Assembly: GCF_943192915.1 (NCBI RefSeq)
Contig: NZ_CALPCD010000008.1
Location: forward strand, 1-64,000
Direction of reading: 5' to 3'
Source of the DNA: Anaerotardibacter muris
GTDB lineage: Bacteria > Actinomycetota > Coriobacteriia > Coriobacteriales > Eggerthellaceae
DNA: 64,000 bases
The notes below the pieces were generated by a model, which saw only the letters and a list, made by a program, of their open reading frames with translations, did no database searches and was not told where the DNA came from. This document shows positions 19,946 to 28,403 of this stretch, one piece after another (position 1 is the stretch's first letter; every line of letters begins with the position of its first letter). Made by a program: the position numbers and the translations under genes.

Positions 19946-22264
19946 ATGCACTACGAAACCGTACTCTCCAAAAAGGACACCATGGGAGGGGGTGTTGCTT
20001 CCAGGGCATCGTTTTCCGTAAAGTTCAGTATATTCATTGCTGTACTGTGTTTAGCAGCTGCTGCGCTTGTTTCTGCTGCTACTGGCTCGATGGCCTATGC
20101 CGAAGAGTCTAACACCATCACTAAAGAGGTTAATGGCGTCACCTACACCTTCCTTCCTGCTGAAGAAGAAGGAGTAAATTATGCTGACATCATCGGTATG
20201 TCGAGCAATTCAGCTGACGTTAAGGTTCCAAATGCTATCGTGATCGAAGATGAGGGCACGACTGAGCCACCTACAACAACTGATCCTGACACGCCAACCG
20301 AACCTAGCGATGGAGGCGGCGATGACGATAGCCTCTCTACCGCGGAGGACACGACCTACATCGTGCGCAGCATTACTTTGGGATCCGATCTTGGCAACAT
20401 CAAGTCTATCGATCTGAGTGAGTGCTCTTCTTTGGTCATGTTCGCAAATGGCGGAATGGAGCTCGAATCGCTCAAGGTGGCTGGTTGTTCGAACTTGACC
20501 GAGCTGTCCATGGGGTTTGCGAAGCTCAGCTCTCTCGATCTGACAGGCTGCATAAAACTTCAAACGCTCACCATCAATAACAATGCATTGACTGCGTTGG
20601 ATGTTTCGCCGTGCAAGAACCTTGAATATCTTACTTGTGGCGGAAACCAGCTTACGCAGCTTACGCTCACAGGTTGTACCGCACTTAATCGAATCACCTG
20701 TGAGAACAATGCTCTGACCACCCTTGACCTTAGGGGACTGAGCGCACTCGAATCGCTCGATTGCCAGAACAACAAGATCGCATCGCTCGATCTGTCTGCT
20801 GTTCCAGCTCTTCAGGATCTGAACTGTTCTCAGAATGAGCTTACTGCTCTTGATATCAGCAAGAACCCTGCACTTACATACCTGGATTGCGAAAAGAACA
20901 AGATCGCTGATACTGCTGCTATTGATGCTTGGCTTGCTATTGATGGTCACGAAGGCTCGGCTGGTGATCAGGATGTGACGAAGCAGCCTGAACCCACTGA
21001 TCCCGATGATGGTAAAGAGCCTGAGCAGGGTGGCGATAACTCTGGTGATGGCGACAATAACGGAGATAACTCCGGCAATAATAACGGGGATGACAAAGAC
21101 CCTGAACAGGGCGGCAACAACTCTGGTGACAACAACAATTCCGGTGATGGCGACGGTAATGGCGACAACAGCGGAGACAACAAGGACCCAGAACCCGCCA
21201 ATCCGCCTACGGGCAAGTGGATCCATGGCTCCAAGGGCTGGTGGTACAGCTATGGCGACAGCAAGTGGGCAGTGGGTTGGCTGAAGCTTGACTCTGGCAC
21301 TTACTATCTGGATGCCAACGGCTGGATGGTCACTGGTTGGCGCGAGATCGAGAACACCTGGTATTACTTTAATAATCCTAATGGCGACATGAAGACTGGC
21401 TGGGTGAAGCTCAAAGGTGTTTGGTATTACCTGAACCCTGCTGATGGCAAGATGCTCACAGGCAAGCAGGTCGTGAAGGACAAGACCTACTTCCTTAAAG
21501 ACAGCGGTGCTATGAAGACTGGCTGGAACAAGGAAGATGGCATCTGGTATTACTACAACAGCCCCAACGGCGACATGAAGACTGGTTGGATCAAGCTGAA
21601 GAACATCTGGTACTACCTCGATCCTACCGATGGCGCTATGAAGACGGGCCTGTTCAGCGATGGCAAGGCCAAGTACTTCGCCGATGCTTCTGGTGCTATG
21701 AAGACTGGCTGGCAGAAGGTCGATAACAAGTGGTATTTCTTCAATACTTCTGGTGCTATGAAGACTGGTTGGGTGAAGAGCAAGGACCTGTGGTATTACC
21801 TCAGCCCTGAAGATGGCGCGATGCTCACTGGTAAGCAGGAGATCGACAAGAAGACCTACTTCCTGAAGGATTCTGGCGCCATGGTAACGGGTTGGAACAA
21901 GGAAGAGGGTATTTGGTACTACTATGATGCTTCTGGCGCTATGGCTACGGGTTGGACCAACGTCAAGAACGATTGGTATTACCTGGATCCGCAAAGTGGC
22001 ACCATGACCATCGGCTGGTATGACGACAACGACGCTAAGTATTACTTCTCGTCTCTAGGCAACATGCAGACTGGTTGGAAAGAGATCGACAGCAAATGGT
22101 ACTACTTCGATGAATCGGGTGTTATGCAGGTAAGCAAGTGGGTCGGCGATTACTACGTTGGCTCCACGGGCGTCATGGCAACCGATGCGTGGGTCGACAA
22201 GGACCAGTTCTATGTTGGCCCTGATGGCAAGAAGGACACCACTAAGGTGAAGGACGCCGCTTAA
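19946..22264 (+). CDS. Secreted leucine-rich-repeat, cell-wall-binding protein 2
   Basis: 772 residues. The N-terminal signal peptide (hydrophobic core about 27-50, cleavage near SMAYA-EE) has a long charged n-region. A Thr/Pro/Asp-rich segment leads into leucine-rich repeats (about 140-325) of the form LDLSxNxALTxLDCxxN. Next come a Gly/Asn/Asp-rich linker with repeated DNSGDG-like units (about 350-415) and about 15 CW-binding aromatic repeats (about 425-765). This architecture is typical of wall-attached surface proteins that bind host or matrix ligands; the ligand is unknown. The ATG at 19946 follows TTAGGAG. Its C-terminus resembles that of the protein encoded at 17260-18789, so the two are paralogues in the repeat region. 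Confidence 0.88.
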   Translation: MHYETVLSKKDTMGGGVASRASFSVKFSIFIAVLCLAAAALVSAATGSMAYAEESNTITKEVNGVTYTFLPAEEEGVNYADIIGMSSNSADVKVPNAIVIEDEGTTEPPTTTDPDTPTEPSDGGGDDDSLSTAEDTTYIVRSITLGSDLGNIKSIDLSECSSLVMFANGGMELESLKVAGCSNLTELSMGFAKLSSLDLTGCIKLQTLTINNNALTALDVSPCKNLEYLTCGGNQLTQLTLTGCTALNRITCENNALTTLDLRGLSALESLDCQNNKIASLDLSAVPALQDLNCSQNELTALDISKNPALTYLDCEKNKIADTAAIDAWLAIDGHEGSAGDQDVTKQPEPTDPDDGKEPEQGGDNSGDGDNNGDNSGNNNGDDKDPEQGGNNSGDNNNSGDGDGNGDNSGDNKDPEPANPPTGKWIHGSKGWWYSYGDSKWAVGWLKLDSGTYYLDANGWMVTGWREIENTWYYFNNPNGDMKTGWVKLKGVWYYLNPADGKMLTGKQVVKDKTYFLKDSGAMKTGWNKEDGIWYYYNSPNGDMKTGWIKLKNIWYYLDPTDGAMKTGLFSDGKAKYFADASGAMKTGWQKVDNKWYFFNTSGAMKTGWVKSKDLWYYLSPEDGAMLTGKQEIDKKTYFLKDSGAMVTGWNKEEGIWYYYDASGAMATGWTNVKNDWYYLDPQSGTMTIGWYDDNDAKYYFSSLGNMQTGWKEIDSKWYYFDESGVMQVSKWVGDYYVGSTGVMATDAWVDKDQFYVGPDGKKDTTKVKDAA

Positions 22265-22291
22265 TACGCGATCCAAAAACTTGGTCTATCG

Positions 22292-22328
22292 AAACGACCC
22301 CTGTTCGTCACGAGCAGGGGTCGTTTTA
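22292..22328 (+). terminator. Strong intrinsic terminator
   Basis: AAACGACCCCTG (22292-22303) and CAGGGGTCGTTT (22315-22326) form a 12-bp stem with flanking A and T runs. It ends the wall-binding protein gene and may work in both directions. Confidence 0.85.
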
Positions 22329-22337
22329 TTCAGAGGA

Positions 22338-22455
22338 AGGGGGACAGGTCCAAAACTGTCCGGGACAGAAAGGGGACAGGCCAGACATCCCATTTGGTAG
22401 TTCCGGCCTGTCCCCAAAGTGTCCGGTACAAAATGGGACCCGTCCCCAAACTGTC
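22338..22455. repeat. GGGGACAGG dispersed palindromic repeat, copy 1
   Basis: Contains GGACAG/CTGTCC arms (22342-22347, 22356-22361), then GGGGACAGGCC (22372-22382) paired with GGCCTGTCCCC (22405-22415), then a GTCCGG...GGGACC...GTCCCC...CTGTCC continuation. Positions 22338-22382 match 33926-33969 at nearly every base. On the minus strand the 11-bp stem followed by TTTC could end the P-type ATPase transcript. Confidence 0.7.
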
Positions 22456-22458
22456 CGT

Positions 22459-24342
22459 CTATTTTACTTTCAGAGTGCGCATGGCATTTAAGATGGCGAT
22501 CACGGAAACGCCCACATCAGCGAAGATCGCCTCCCACATGTTAGCTAAGCCGAAGGCAGCCAGTACCAGCACCAGCAGCTTCACACCCAACGCGAAGATG
22601 ATGTTCTGGTAGACGATGCGCACGGTCTTGCGCGAGATATTCACGCCGTCAGCCAAGCGTGAGAGCTTGTCGTCCATGAACACCACGTCGGCCGCTTCGA
22701 TAGCGGCGTCAGAACCCATAGCGCCCATAGCAATGCCCACATCGGAACGGATCAGCGCGGGTGCATCGTTGATGCCATCACCCACGAACGCCACCTTCTC
22801 GCCGTTTTTAGCGGCTTCCAGATAGCTTCGCAGGAAGTCTATCTTGCCTTCGGGTAGCAATCCCGCATGGTATTCGTCCAGCCCTGCCACCTTGGCGATG
22901 TGTGCCGCCACTTCCTCACGGTCGCCTGTGAGTATAACGGTGCGCTGAACGCCCAGTTCCTTGATGCGTTGCAGCGCCGAGACCGAGTCGTCCTTGATGG
23001 TGTCTTCCACCTCGATAGAGCCGCGGTAAACCTCATCGACAGCCACATGTAACACGGTGGTCTTGGTATCGTTCATAGCCGCATCGATGCCATTGGCTTC
23101 CATCAGGCGGGCATTGCCTGCTAACACTACCTGGCCGTCGATGATGCAGCGGATGCCCTGACCTGCGATCTCGGTAGTCTCGCTTACCAGGTCCAGATCG
23201 AGCGGTGCTTCATGTTCCTTGCGAATGGAAAGCGCAATGGGGTGGTTCGAGTAAGCCTCAGCCATAGCGGCGATGCGCAGCAGCTCTTCGGAGCTGATGC
23301 CTACTGGCGAAATGCGGCTGACCGAGAAGGTGCCCTTGGTGATGGTGCCCGTCTTGTCGAACAGGATGGTCTTCACCTTGGAAAGCGCTTCGAGATAGTT
23401 GCTTCCCTTGATCAGGATGCCCTTCTTCGACGCGCCGCCGATGCCGCCAAAGAAGCTCAGCGGCACAGAGATGACCAGCGCACACGGGCAGGAAACAACC
23501 AGGAATACCAGCGCGCGTTGGATCCAGTCGGTCCACTCGAAGTTCGTGAAGAACGGCGGAACGATGGCTATCACCAACGCGAGCAAGCACACGATGGGCG
23601 TGTAGTAGCGTGCGAAACGCGTGATGAAATTCTCCATCGGTGCTTTTTCGGATGCTGCGTCTTCGACCAGCTCGAGGATCCTGCTGACAGTGGAGTCGTC
23701 GAATTCCTTGGTGGTCTTCACGTAGATGGTGCTGGAAAGATTGATCGAGCCTGAAGCGATGGTGTCGCCCGTGAATACGTTGCGCGGGAACGACTCACCC
23801 GTAAGGGCAGCGGTGTCCAGCTCGGTCTCACCTTCGACGATGATGCCATCGAGCGGTACGCGCTCGCCTGGGCGCACCACGATAACGGTGCCGACCTCTA
23901 CTTCGTCGGGGTTCACGGATTCTATTTCGCCATCGCGTTCGATGAAGGCCTGTTCAGGGCAGATGTCCATCATCTCGCTGATGGAATCGCGCGATTTGTT
24001 CACAGCGTAGTCTTCGAACAGGTCGCCGATCTGGTAGAAGAGCATTACCGCCACAGCTTCGGGGAATTCAGCAAGGCAGAGCGCGCCGATGGTGGCAACG
24101 CACATGAGGAAATTCTCGTCGAAGATGTGACCAGCTTTGATGTTTCGCGCAGCCTTGGCCAGCACGGGGTAGCCCAGCACCAGATAAGGAACTAGGAAGA
24201 TAGCGAGCATGATGAAAGGGTAGGGCAGCGCGCTCTGAAGCGGCTCGAGCGCAGGGCTTGCGAGCGCATCAGTGATGACAGCTGCTACGAACAAGGCAGC
24301 GCCTATGGCAACGCGGATGATCTCTTTCTTTCTTTTGCTCAT
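22459..24342 (-). CDS. Zn/Cd/Pb-translocating P1B-type ATPase
   Basis: Heavy-metal efflux ATPase, 627 residues. The protein starts directly with membrane helices and has no N-terminal metal-binding domain. The sequence shows TGES (actuator, about 188), the membrane metal site CPC in SCPCALV (about 287), the phosphorylation site DKTGT (about 327), the hinge GDGINDAP, and a last helix pair with K...DVGVS, which is the Zn/Cd/Pb type rather than copper. It is the last gene of the ArsR-HMA-ATPase operon. The separate HMA protein just upstream probably replaces the missing domain (inference). Confidence 0.92.
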   Translation of the reverse strand: MSKRKKEIIRVAIGAALFVAAVITDALASPALEPLQSALPYPFIMLAIFLVPYLVLGYPVLAKAARNIKAGHIFDENFLMCVATIGALCLAEFPEAVAVMLFYQIGDLFEDYAVNKSRDSISEMMDICPEQAFIERDGEIESVNPDEVEVGTVIVVRPGERVPLDGIIVEGETELDTAALTGESFPRNVFTGDTIASGSINLSSTIYVKTTKEFDDSTVSRILELVEDAASEKAPMENFITRFARYYTPIVCLLALVIAIVPPFFTNFEWTDWIQRALVFLVVSCPCALVISVPLSFFGGIGGASKKGILIKGSNYLEALSKVKTILFDKTGTITKGTFSVSRISPVGISSEELLRIAAMAEAYSNHPIALSIRKEHEAPLDLDLVSETTEIAGQGIRCIIDGQVVLAGNARLMEANGIDAAMNDTKTTVLHVAVDEVYRGSIEVEDTIKDDSVSALQRIKELGVQRTVILTGDREEVAAHIAKVAGLDEYHAGLLPEGKIDFLRSYLEAAKNGEKVAFVGDGINDAPALIRSDVGIAMGAMGSDAAIEAADVVFMDDKLSRLADGVNISRKTVRIVYQNIIFALGVKLLVLVLAAFGLANMWEAIFADVGVSVIAILNAMRTLKVK

Positions 24343-24392
24343 GATGGTTCCTTGAGGGGTAGGGCTTGGCGTGGGCTCAGTTTGGTTGCGGT

Positions 24393-24614
24393 TTAGCGAC
24401 CCAAGATCACGCAGTCGTCTTCATAAGAGGTGATGATCTTCTGCGCTTGGTCCAGGATGGGTTCGATGTTGTCGGTAGAGGTTTCGATCTTCAACTTCGA
24501 GGTCATGAATACCACCTGGGCTTTTTCTACACCGTCGAGCCTGTTGATGTCAGCTTCCATCTGTGCAGCGCAGTTGGCGCAACCGAGGTTTTCGAGCTTG
24601 TAGGACTTCTTCAT
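24393..24614 (-). CDS. Free-standing HMA metal-binding protein
   Basis: 73 residues, a single ferredoxin-like heavy-metal-associated domain. The GCANCA motif (Cys12 and Cys15) resembles the N-terminal domain of CadA-type ATPases. Ribosome-binding site AAAGGAA. It is encoded 50 bp upstream of an ATPase that lacks this domain, so it is likely its cytoplasmic metal donor or sensor. Confidence 0.88.
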   Translation of the reverse strand: MKKSYKLENLGCANCAAQMEADINRLDGVEKAQVVFMTSKLKIETSTDNIEPILDQAQKIITSYEDDCVILGR

Positions 24615-24659
24615 GACGGGTTCCTTTCAAAGAGGGACGATTCTTTGCGCGGGAGCGCT

Positions 24660-25013
24660 TTATTCACAAATATGGGTAAGGCCCTGCAAGAGCATGGTGT
24701 AAACATGATCGTCGGCCAGGGAATAGGTAACGTTCTTGCCGTCGCGCGTGAATTTGACCAGGCGGGCTTGTTTCAGCACGCGCAGCTGATGAGACACCGC
24801 ACTCTGGGAAACGCCGATGGTGGTGGCGATGTCGCCAACGAAGAGCCCACCGTTCATCAGGGCATAGAGGATCTTGATGCGGGTGGTATCACCAAAGGTC
24901 TTGAACAGATCGGCCAGGTCGTAGAGCAATTCTTCGTTGGGCATCTCGCCATCGTTCAAGTGTTTGAGCGCATGCTCTGCAGCTTCATGGTTATGGGTGT
25001 GTTCGATTTCCAT
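24660..25013 (-). CDS. ArsR/SmtB-family metal-sensing repressor
   Basis: 117 residues from the preferred ATG. The N-terminus is His-rich (EHTHNHEAAEH), followed by the winged-helix domain (DLADLFKTFGDTTRIKIL, SQSAVSHQLRVLKQARLV). The C-terminal helix DDHVYTMLLQGLTHICE carries D...H...H residues of the alpha-5 zinc site of the SmtB/CzrA group. The second ATG (25013) is chosen because TAGGA lies just upstream; the first ATG (25028) is inside the operator palindrome. It probably represses the operon until Zn or Cd binds. Confidence 0.92.
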   Translation of the reverse strand: MEIEHTHNHEAAEHALKHLNDGEMPNEELLYDLADLFKTFGDTTRIKILYALMNGGLFVGDIATTIGVSQSAVSHQLRVLKQARLVKFTRDGKNVTYSLADDHVYTMLLQGLTHICE

Positions 25014-25021
25014 TTCACGTC

Positions 25022-25051
25022 CTAACATATGAACATCTGCTCATATGTTAG
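25022..25051. promoter_or_regulatory. ArsR-type operator palindrome
   Basis: Perfect 11-bp arms CTAACATATGA and TCATATGTTAG with an 8-bp spacer. The core ATATGA/TCATAT is the usual ArsR/SmtB target form. It lies immediately before the repressor gene and should mediate autoregulation of the metal operon. Confidence 0.85.
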
Positions 25052-25136
25052 CAAATGGAGTGATGGTGTCAATACGCGAAGGAAGATTTTTCAGGCGATT
25101 TTAGAAGTGCTTGCTAAGCGATAGTGCACGAGAAAG

Positions 25137-25979
25137 TTAGTTCTTCTTCTTGGAGTAGATGAACCAATACATCATCCCAACGAACAGGGCACCGCCCACG
25201 ATGTTACCTGGCACGGTGGCAGACCAATTGTAGAGCGCGCCCACCATATTCACGGTAGCGGGGTCGATACCAGCAGGGGCAATGCCAAGCGATGCGAGCA
25301 GCGCACCCATGGGAAGGAAGAACATGTTAGCAACGCAGTGCTCGAAGCCGCAGGCAACGAATGCGGTGATGGGGAAGATAACGGCCAAGATCTTATCGGT
25401 GACGGTCTTCGAGGCGTAGGCCATCCAAACGCCCAGGCATACCAGGAAGTTGCACATGATGCCCTTGGCAAACAGCGCCAACCAGCCAGCATTCATCTTG
25501 CCAGCAGCTACGCTCACCATAGTCTGGCCCACCTGGCCGCCGTTCATGTTGGGCATTTCGGAAAGGAATACGATTCCTACGATAACGAGCGATCCGATGA
25601 AGTTGCCGATGAAGACCACGATCCAGTTCTTCCAGACCGCGGACCATTTGATGCGCTTGCTGGCAGCGGTCATCACTATCATGGTGTTGCCCGTGAACAG
25701 TTCAGCACCTGCAACAACCACCAGGATAAGGCCAAGGCAGAACAGGAAGCCACCCAGTACGCGTTGGATGGCGAAGGGAAGGTTCGGGTCACCTACCACC
25801 AGGGTGAAGAACATCGCACCCATGGAGATGAAGGCGCCGGCCATCAGTGAGAGCATGAAGCTGCGCGCGAACGACATCTCGGTCTTGGTAACGCCAAGAT
25901 CTTCGGCTTTTTGCGTGACCTGCGCAGGGGTGAGCGCTTCAGTGTTGGGAGCGTTGATGATGATCTCTTCCTGTGCCAC
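25137..25979 (-). CDS. Formate/nitrite (FNT) family transporter
   Basis: 280 residues from a GTG start with GAAGGAG 5 bp upstream; the longer open frame from 26018 is rejected for lack of such a site. Six transmembrane helices are visible. The FNT hallmark GFEHCVANM (central histidine, about residue 210) and the AGAELFTGNT loop region are present. The family forms pentameric channels for formate, nitrite or similar monovalent anions; the substrate cannot be told from sequence. It stands alone, not next to formate lyase or nitrite reductase genes. Confidence 0.9.
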   Translation of the reverse strand: MAQEEIIINAPNTEALTPAQVTQKAEDLGVTKTEMSFARSFMLSLMAGAFISMGAMFFTLVVGDPNLPFAIQRVLGGFLFCLGLILVVVAGAELFTGNTMIVMTAASKRIKWSAVWKNWIVVFIGNFIGSLVIVGIVFLSEMPNMNGGQVGQTMVSVAAGKMNAGWLALFAKGIMCNFLVCLGVWMAYASKTVTDKILAVIFPITAFVACGFEHCVANMFFLPMGALLASLGIAPAGIDPATVNMVGALYNWSATVPGNIVGGALFVGMMYWFIYSKKKN

Positions 25980-26067
25980 GGAGACTCCTTCTTGATGCGT
26001 CTTCAACAACGCCCTCACTATAACGAAGGCCCGCCAGTGCTTTGGCGAGCCTTCGAAACGCGGTGTG

Positions 26068-26226
26068 ATTTAAAAGGGGACGGAGGCAAAAGCGTCCCGG
26101 ATGCTTTTGTGACACTTTCGCTCCCGCCCCCGATTCGTCCCGATAGCGGCTTCATGTGGGACAGTTCCGCCCCCGTCCCCAAAACGGCATGTGTGGACAA
26201 AAAGGGCTACGCCCCCAAATTGTCTA
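26068..26226. repeat. Diverged GGGGAC/GTCCCC repeat region
   Basis: Contains GGACG...CGTCC, a CAAAAGC/GCTTTTG inverted pair, GTGGGACAG and CCGTCCCC segments. It is a diverged member of the dispersed palindromic repeat family found at 22338, 33926 and 34177. It lies between two minus-strand operons and may act as their transcription boundary. Confidence 0.5.
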
Positions 26227-26227
26227 C

Positions 26228-27157
26228 TTATGAAAGGAAGTCGTCGAGGATCTCGGCTTCGGCTTCTTCTTCGGTAAGGCCCAGCGTCATCAGTTTGGTT
26301 ATCTGGTCGCCCGCGATCTTGCCGATGGCGGCTTCGTGCACCAGCTGCGCGTCTTCATGCGCCGCTTCGATGCCCGGAATAGCGGTAACGGTGGCGTTGC
26401 CCATGATGATGGCATCGCACTGCACATGTGCATTGCAGGGTGCTTCACCGATGACCAGCGGATTGAAGGTTTGCTTGGAATTATCCTGCGCAACGCTGCG
26501 CGAGATGACCTGCACGCTGGAATCTTCGCCCTTCAGCTCAACCTTCATGTTAGAAACAGCCACCTGATCACCATTGGTGAGCAGCTTCTCCAAAAGCACC
26601 AGCTTCGAGCCCGCACCCACTTCAGCATCGGTGTCGCGCTGAGTGGATGTAACGCCGCCGATCTGGGAAAGCTCCATCTCGCAGTAAGAATCGCTATCCA
26701 TGTACACCTTGGTAACGGGGTTCAGCACGCGCTCACCATCGCCCGTGCCTTCGCCGTAATGGCGCTCGATGTATTTCACGCGCGAATTCTTACCGATGTT
26801 GAAGGTATGGATGCCATCGTGCTCGGCTTTTTCGTGCGCATCGTTATGGATGCCGCAGCCCGCGATGATGGTAACGTCGCAATCATCGGCCACGTGGAAG
26901 GTGTTATAGACCACGTCGGTCATGCCCGCCTTGGACATGATCACAGGAATATAGACCTTTTCGCCCTTGGTGCCTTCTTTGATGAAGATGTCGATACCAG
27001 GGTTGTCGGTCTTGGTAGCTATCTCGATGTTCGCTGAAGAGCTGCGCGTGAGCAGTTCGCCATCCTTGCGGATGTTATATGCGCCATCGGGAATACCGTG
27101 AACATCGGTGAGCGTTTTCAGCAGATCAGCATCGATAGGTGAAAGATCAACAGCCAT
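26228..27157 (-). CDS. SufB/SufD-like Fe-S scaffold of a minimal SUF system
   Basis: 309 residues, much shorter than SufB or SufD of the classical system (about 420-480). The beta-helix core typical of the family is present (KVYIPVIMS, HVADDCDVTIIAGCGIHND, IGKNSRVKYIERHYGEG, VVNP-like VLNPVTKVYM), followed by the helical C-terminus DQITKLMTLGLTEEEAEAEIL. SufC, its ATPase partner, is encoded immediately upstream with a 10-bp gap. No sufS, sufU or sufD neighbours are seen. This fits the two-component SufBC-like (SMS-type) assembly described for anaerobes; that name is an inference from length and context. Confidence 0.88.
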   Translation of the reverse strand: MAVDLSPIDADLLKTLTDVHGIPDGAYNIRKDGELLTRSSSANIEIATKTDNPGIDIFIKEGTKGEKVYIPVIMSKAGMTDVVYNTFHVADDCDVTIIAGCGIHNDAHEKAEHDGIHTFNIGKNSRVKYIERHYGEGTGDGERVLNPVTKVYMDSDSYCEMELSQIGGVTSTQRDTDAEVGAGSKLVLLEKLLTNGDQVAVSNMKVELKGEDSSVQVISRSVAQDNSKQTFNPLVIGEAPCNAHVQCDAIIMGNATVTAIPGIEAAHEDAQLVHEAAIGKIAGDQITKLMTLGLTEEEAEAEILDDFLS

Positions 27158-27167
27158 TTTGATGCTC

Positions 27168-27944
27168 CTAACAATTCGTAGAGATCTCGGTCAAGTGTAG
27201 GTCAGGTGGCTCGGTGAAGGAGCAATAAGAGTTGCTCTTCGCCGAAAGACCCAACTGAGGCAGGATCTCTTCCACAGTGCCCTGCGATTCGATCTTGCCA
27301 TCGCGCAAGCAGACGATCTCGTCCGCCAGTTCGATGATGCGCTCCTGATGGGAGATGATGATGATCGACTTGCCGTTCTCTTGCTTATAGAGTTCTTCGA
27401 ACGTTTGCGTGAGGCGGTCGAAGCTCCACAGGTCGATGCCAGCCTCAGGTTCGTCGTAGATGGCCAGGTCGGGGTTGGCGGCCAGGACCGTGGCAATCTC
27501 GATACGCTTCAGTTCGCCGCCCGAGAGACTCTTGTCCACTTCGCGGGTAAGGTAGTTCGCAGAGCACAGACCTACTTCGCTCAAGTATTCGTTGCACGCC
27601 AGCATGGGAAGGCGCTTGCCTGCAGCCAGTTCCAGCAACTTCTTCACCTTCATGCCCTTGAAGCGCGCAGGCTGTTGGAAGCCATAGCCAATACCAAGGC
27701 GCGCACGTTCGGTGATGGGCAGGTTGGTGATGTCCTGGCCCTTGAAGATGATCTTGCCCGATGTGGGCTTTTCGATGCCCATGATCAACTTGGCCAGCGT
27801 GGATTTACCACCGCCGTTAGGGCCAGTGATGACCACGAACTTATCAGTATCGATGGAAAGTGAGATGCCATCGATGATTCGTTTCGTTTCGCTCGAGCCT
27901 TCCGTCACGGGAACCTCGAAGACGATGTCCTTCAATTCAAGCAC
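27168..27944 (-). CDS. sufC: SufC-like Fe-S assembly ATPase
   Basis: ABC-type ATPase energising the SufB-like scaffold, cytoplasmic. 258 residues. Walker A GPNGGGKST (41-49), Q-loop region GIGYGFQQP, signature LSGGELKRIE and Walker B LAIYDEPEAGID are all visible; the form PEAGID rather than PTSGLD is common in this SufC group. The start is GTG at 27944 with GAGGAGAAAAC upstream; the open frame continues 12 codons further, but without a ribosome-binding site. It is transcribed first in the sufC-sufB operon. Confidence 0.92.
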   Translation of the reverse strand: MLELKDIVFEVPVTEGSSETKRIIDGISLSIDTDKFVVITGPNGGGKSTLAKLIMGIEKPTSGKIIFKGQDITNLPITERARLGIGYGFQQPARFKGMKVKKLLELAAGKRLPMLACNEYLSEVGLCSANYLTREVDKSLSGGELKRIEIATVLAANPDLAIYDEPEAGIDLWSFDRLTQTFEELYKQENGKSIIIISHQERIIELADEIVCLRDGKIESQGTVEEILPQLGLSAKSNSYCSFTEPPDLHLTEISTNC

Positions 27945-28403
27945 GTTTTCTCCTCTTGAAAGATGCCTGTTGTTCGTCAAAAAACCTCATGGTCACTATA
28001 GCAGGTTCGCAAGCGCTCCCGCAGTTCGTTTCGCTGCGGTTACTTGCTTGTGGTGCGTTTCGAGCGCCATGAGAGCATAAATCATATCATTTTAGTAGGA
28101 AATTACTAGTACCTTACAAATTTGCACGATATATTGTTTATGAATCGTGAGAAAACCAACTTAGCGTATACTTCTCAATACGAAAAAATACGCGCGGACG
28201 TGCAGGTTCTTGCTGGAATTCCTAAATTCCCAAGCAGGGCAGATGTGCCCGAGCGGGGCGGAGGTGCCCCAGCGAGGCAGAGGCATTCAGCGGGGCAGAA
28301 ACGCTCAACCGGAGTAAAGATGCCTGAGCAGTGCAGAATGCCCGAGTTTGGAAGAACGGCGCGCCGCAAACAGATCGAACGAGACGAAGGAACAGAAACG
28401 ACC
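27945..28403. other. Divergent intergenic region sufC / phosphoglucomutase
   Basis: 459 bp. The part next to sufC is GC-rich, followed by an AT-rich stretch (28070-28190) that likely holds promoters, including a TATACT at 28166-28171 pointing to the right. The right side is filled by a degenerate tandem array (listed separately). The plus-strand frame is open from 28122, but the translated repeat region has no family similarity. Confidence 0.45.
28231..28356. repeat. Degenerate 18-19-bp tandem array before phosphoglucomutase
   Basis: Seven copies of a GGGGCAGA-like core occur near 28238, 28256, 28274, 28293, 28312, 28331 and 28349, a regular period of 18-19 bp (GGGCAGATG, GGGCGGAGG, AGGCAGAGG, GGGCAGAAA, GGAGTAAAG, TGCAGAATG, GGAAGAACG). 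It ends about 48 bp before the gene. It resembles in style, not in sequence, the 21-bp array before trxB. Confidence 0.55.

Noticed and set aside
20210..21994. 594-codon open frame on the minus strand
   Set aside because: It is a mirror of the repetitive wall-binding protein gene and lacks a ribosome-binding site or recognisable domain.
28122..28403. Coding extension of phosphoglucomutase
   Set aside because: It translates the tandem array and has no family similarity.
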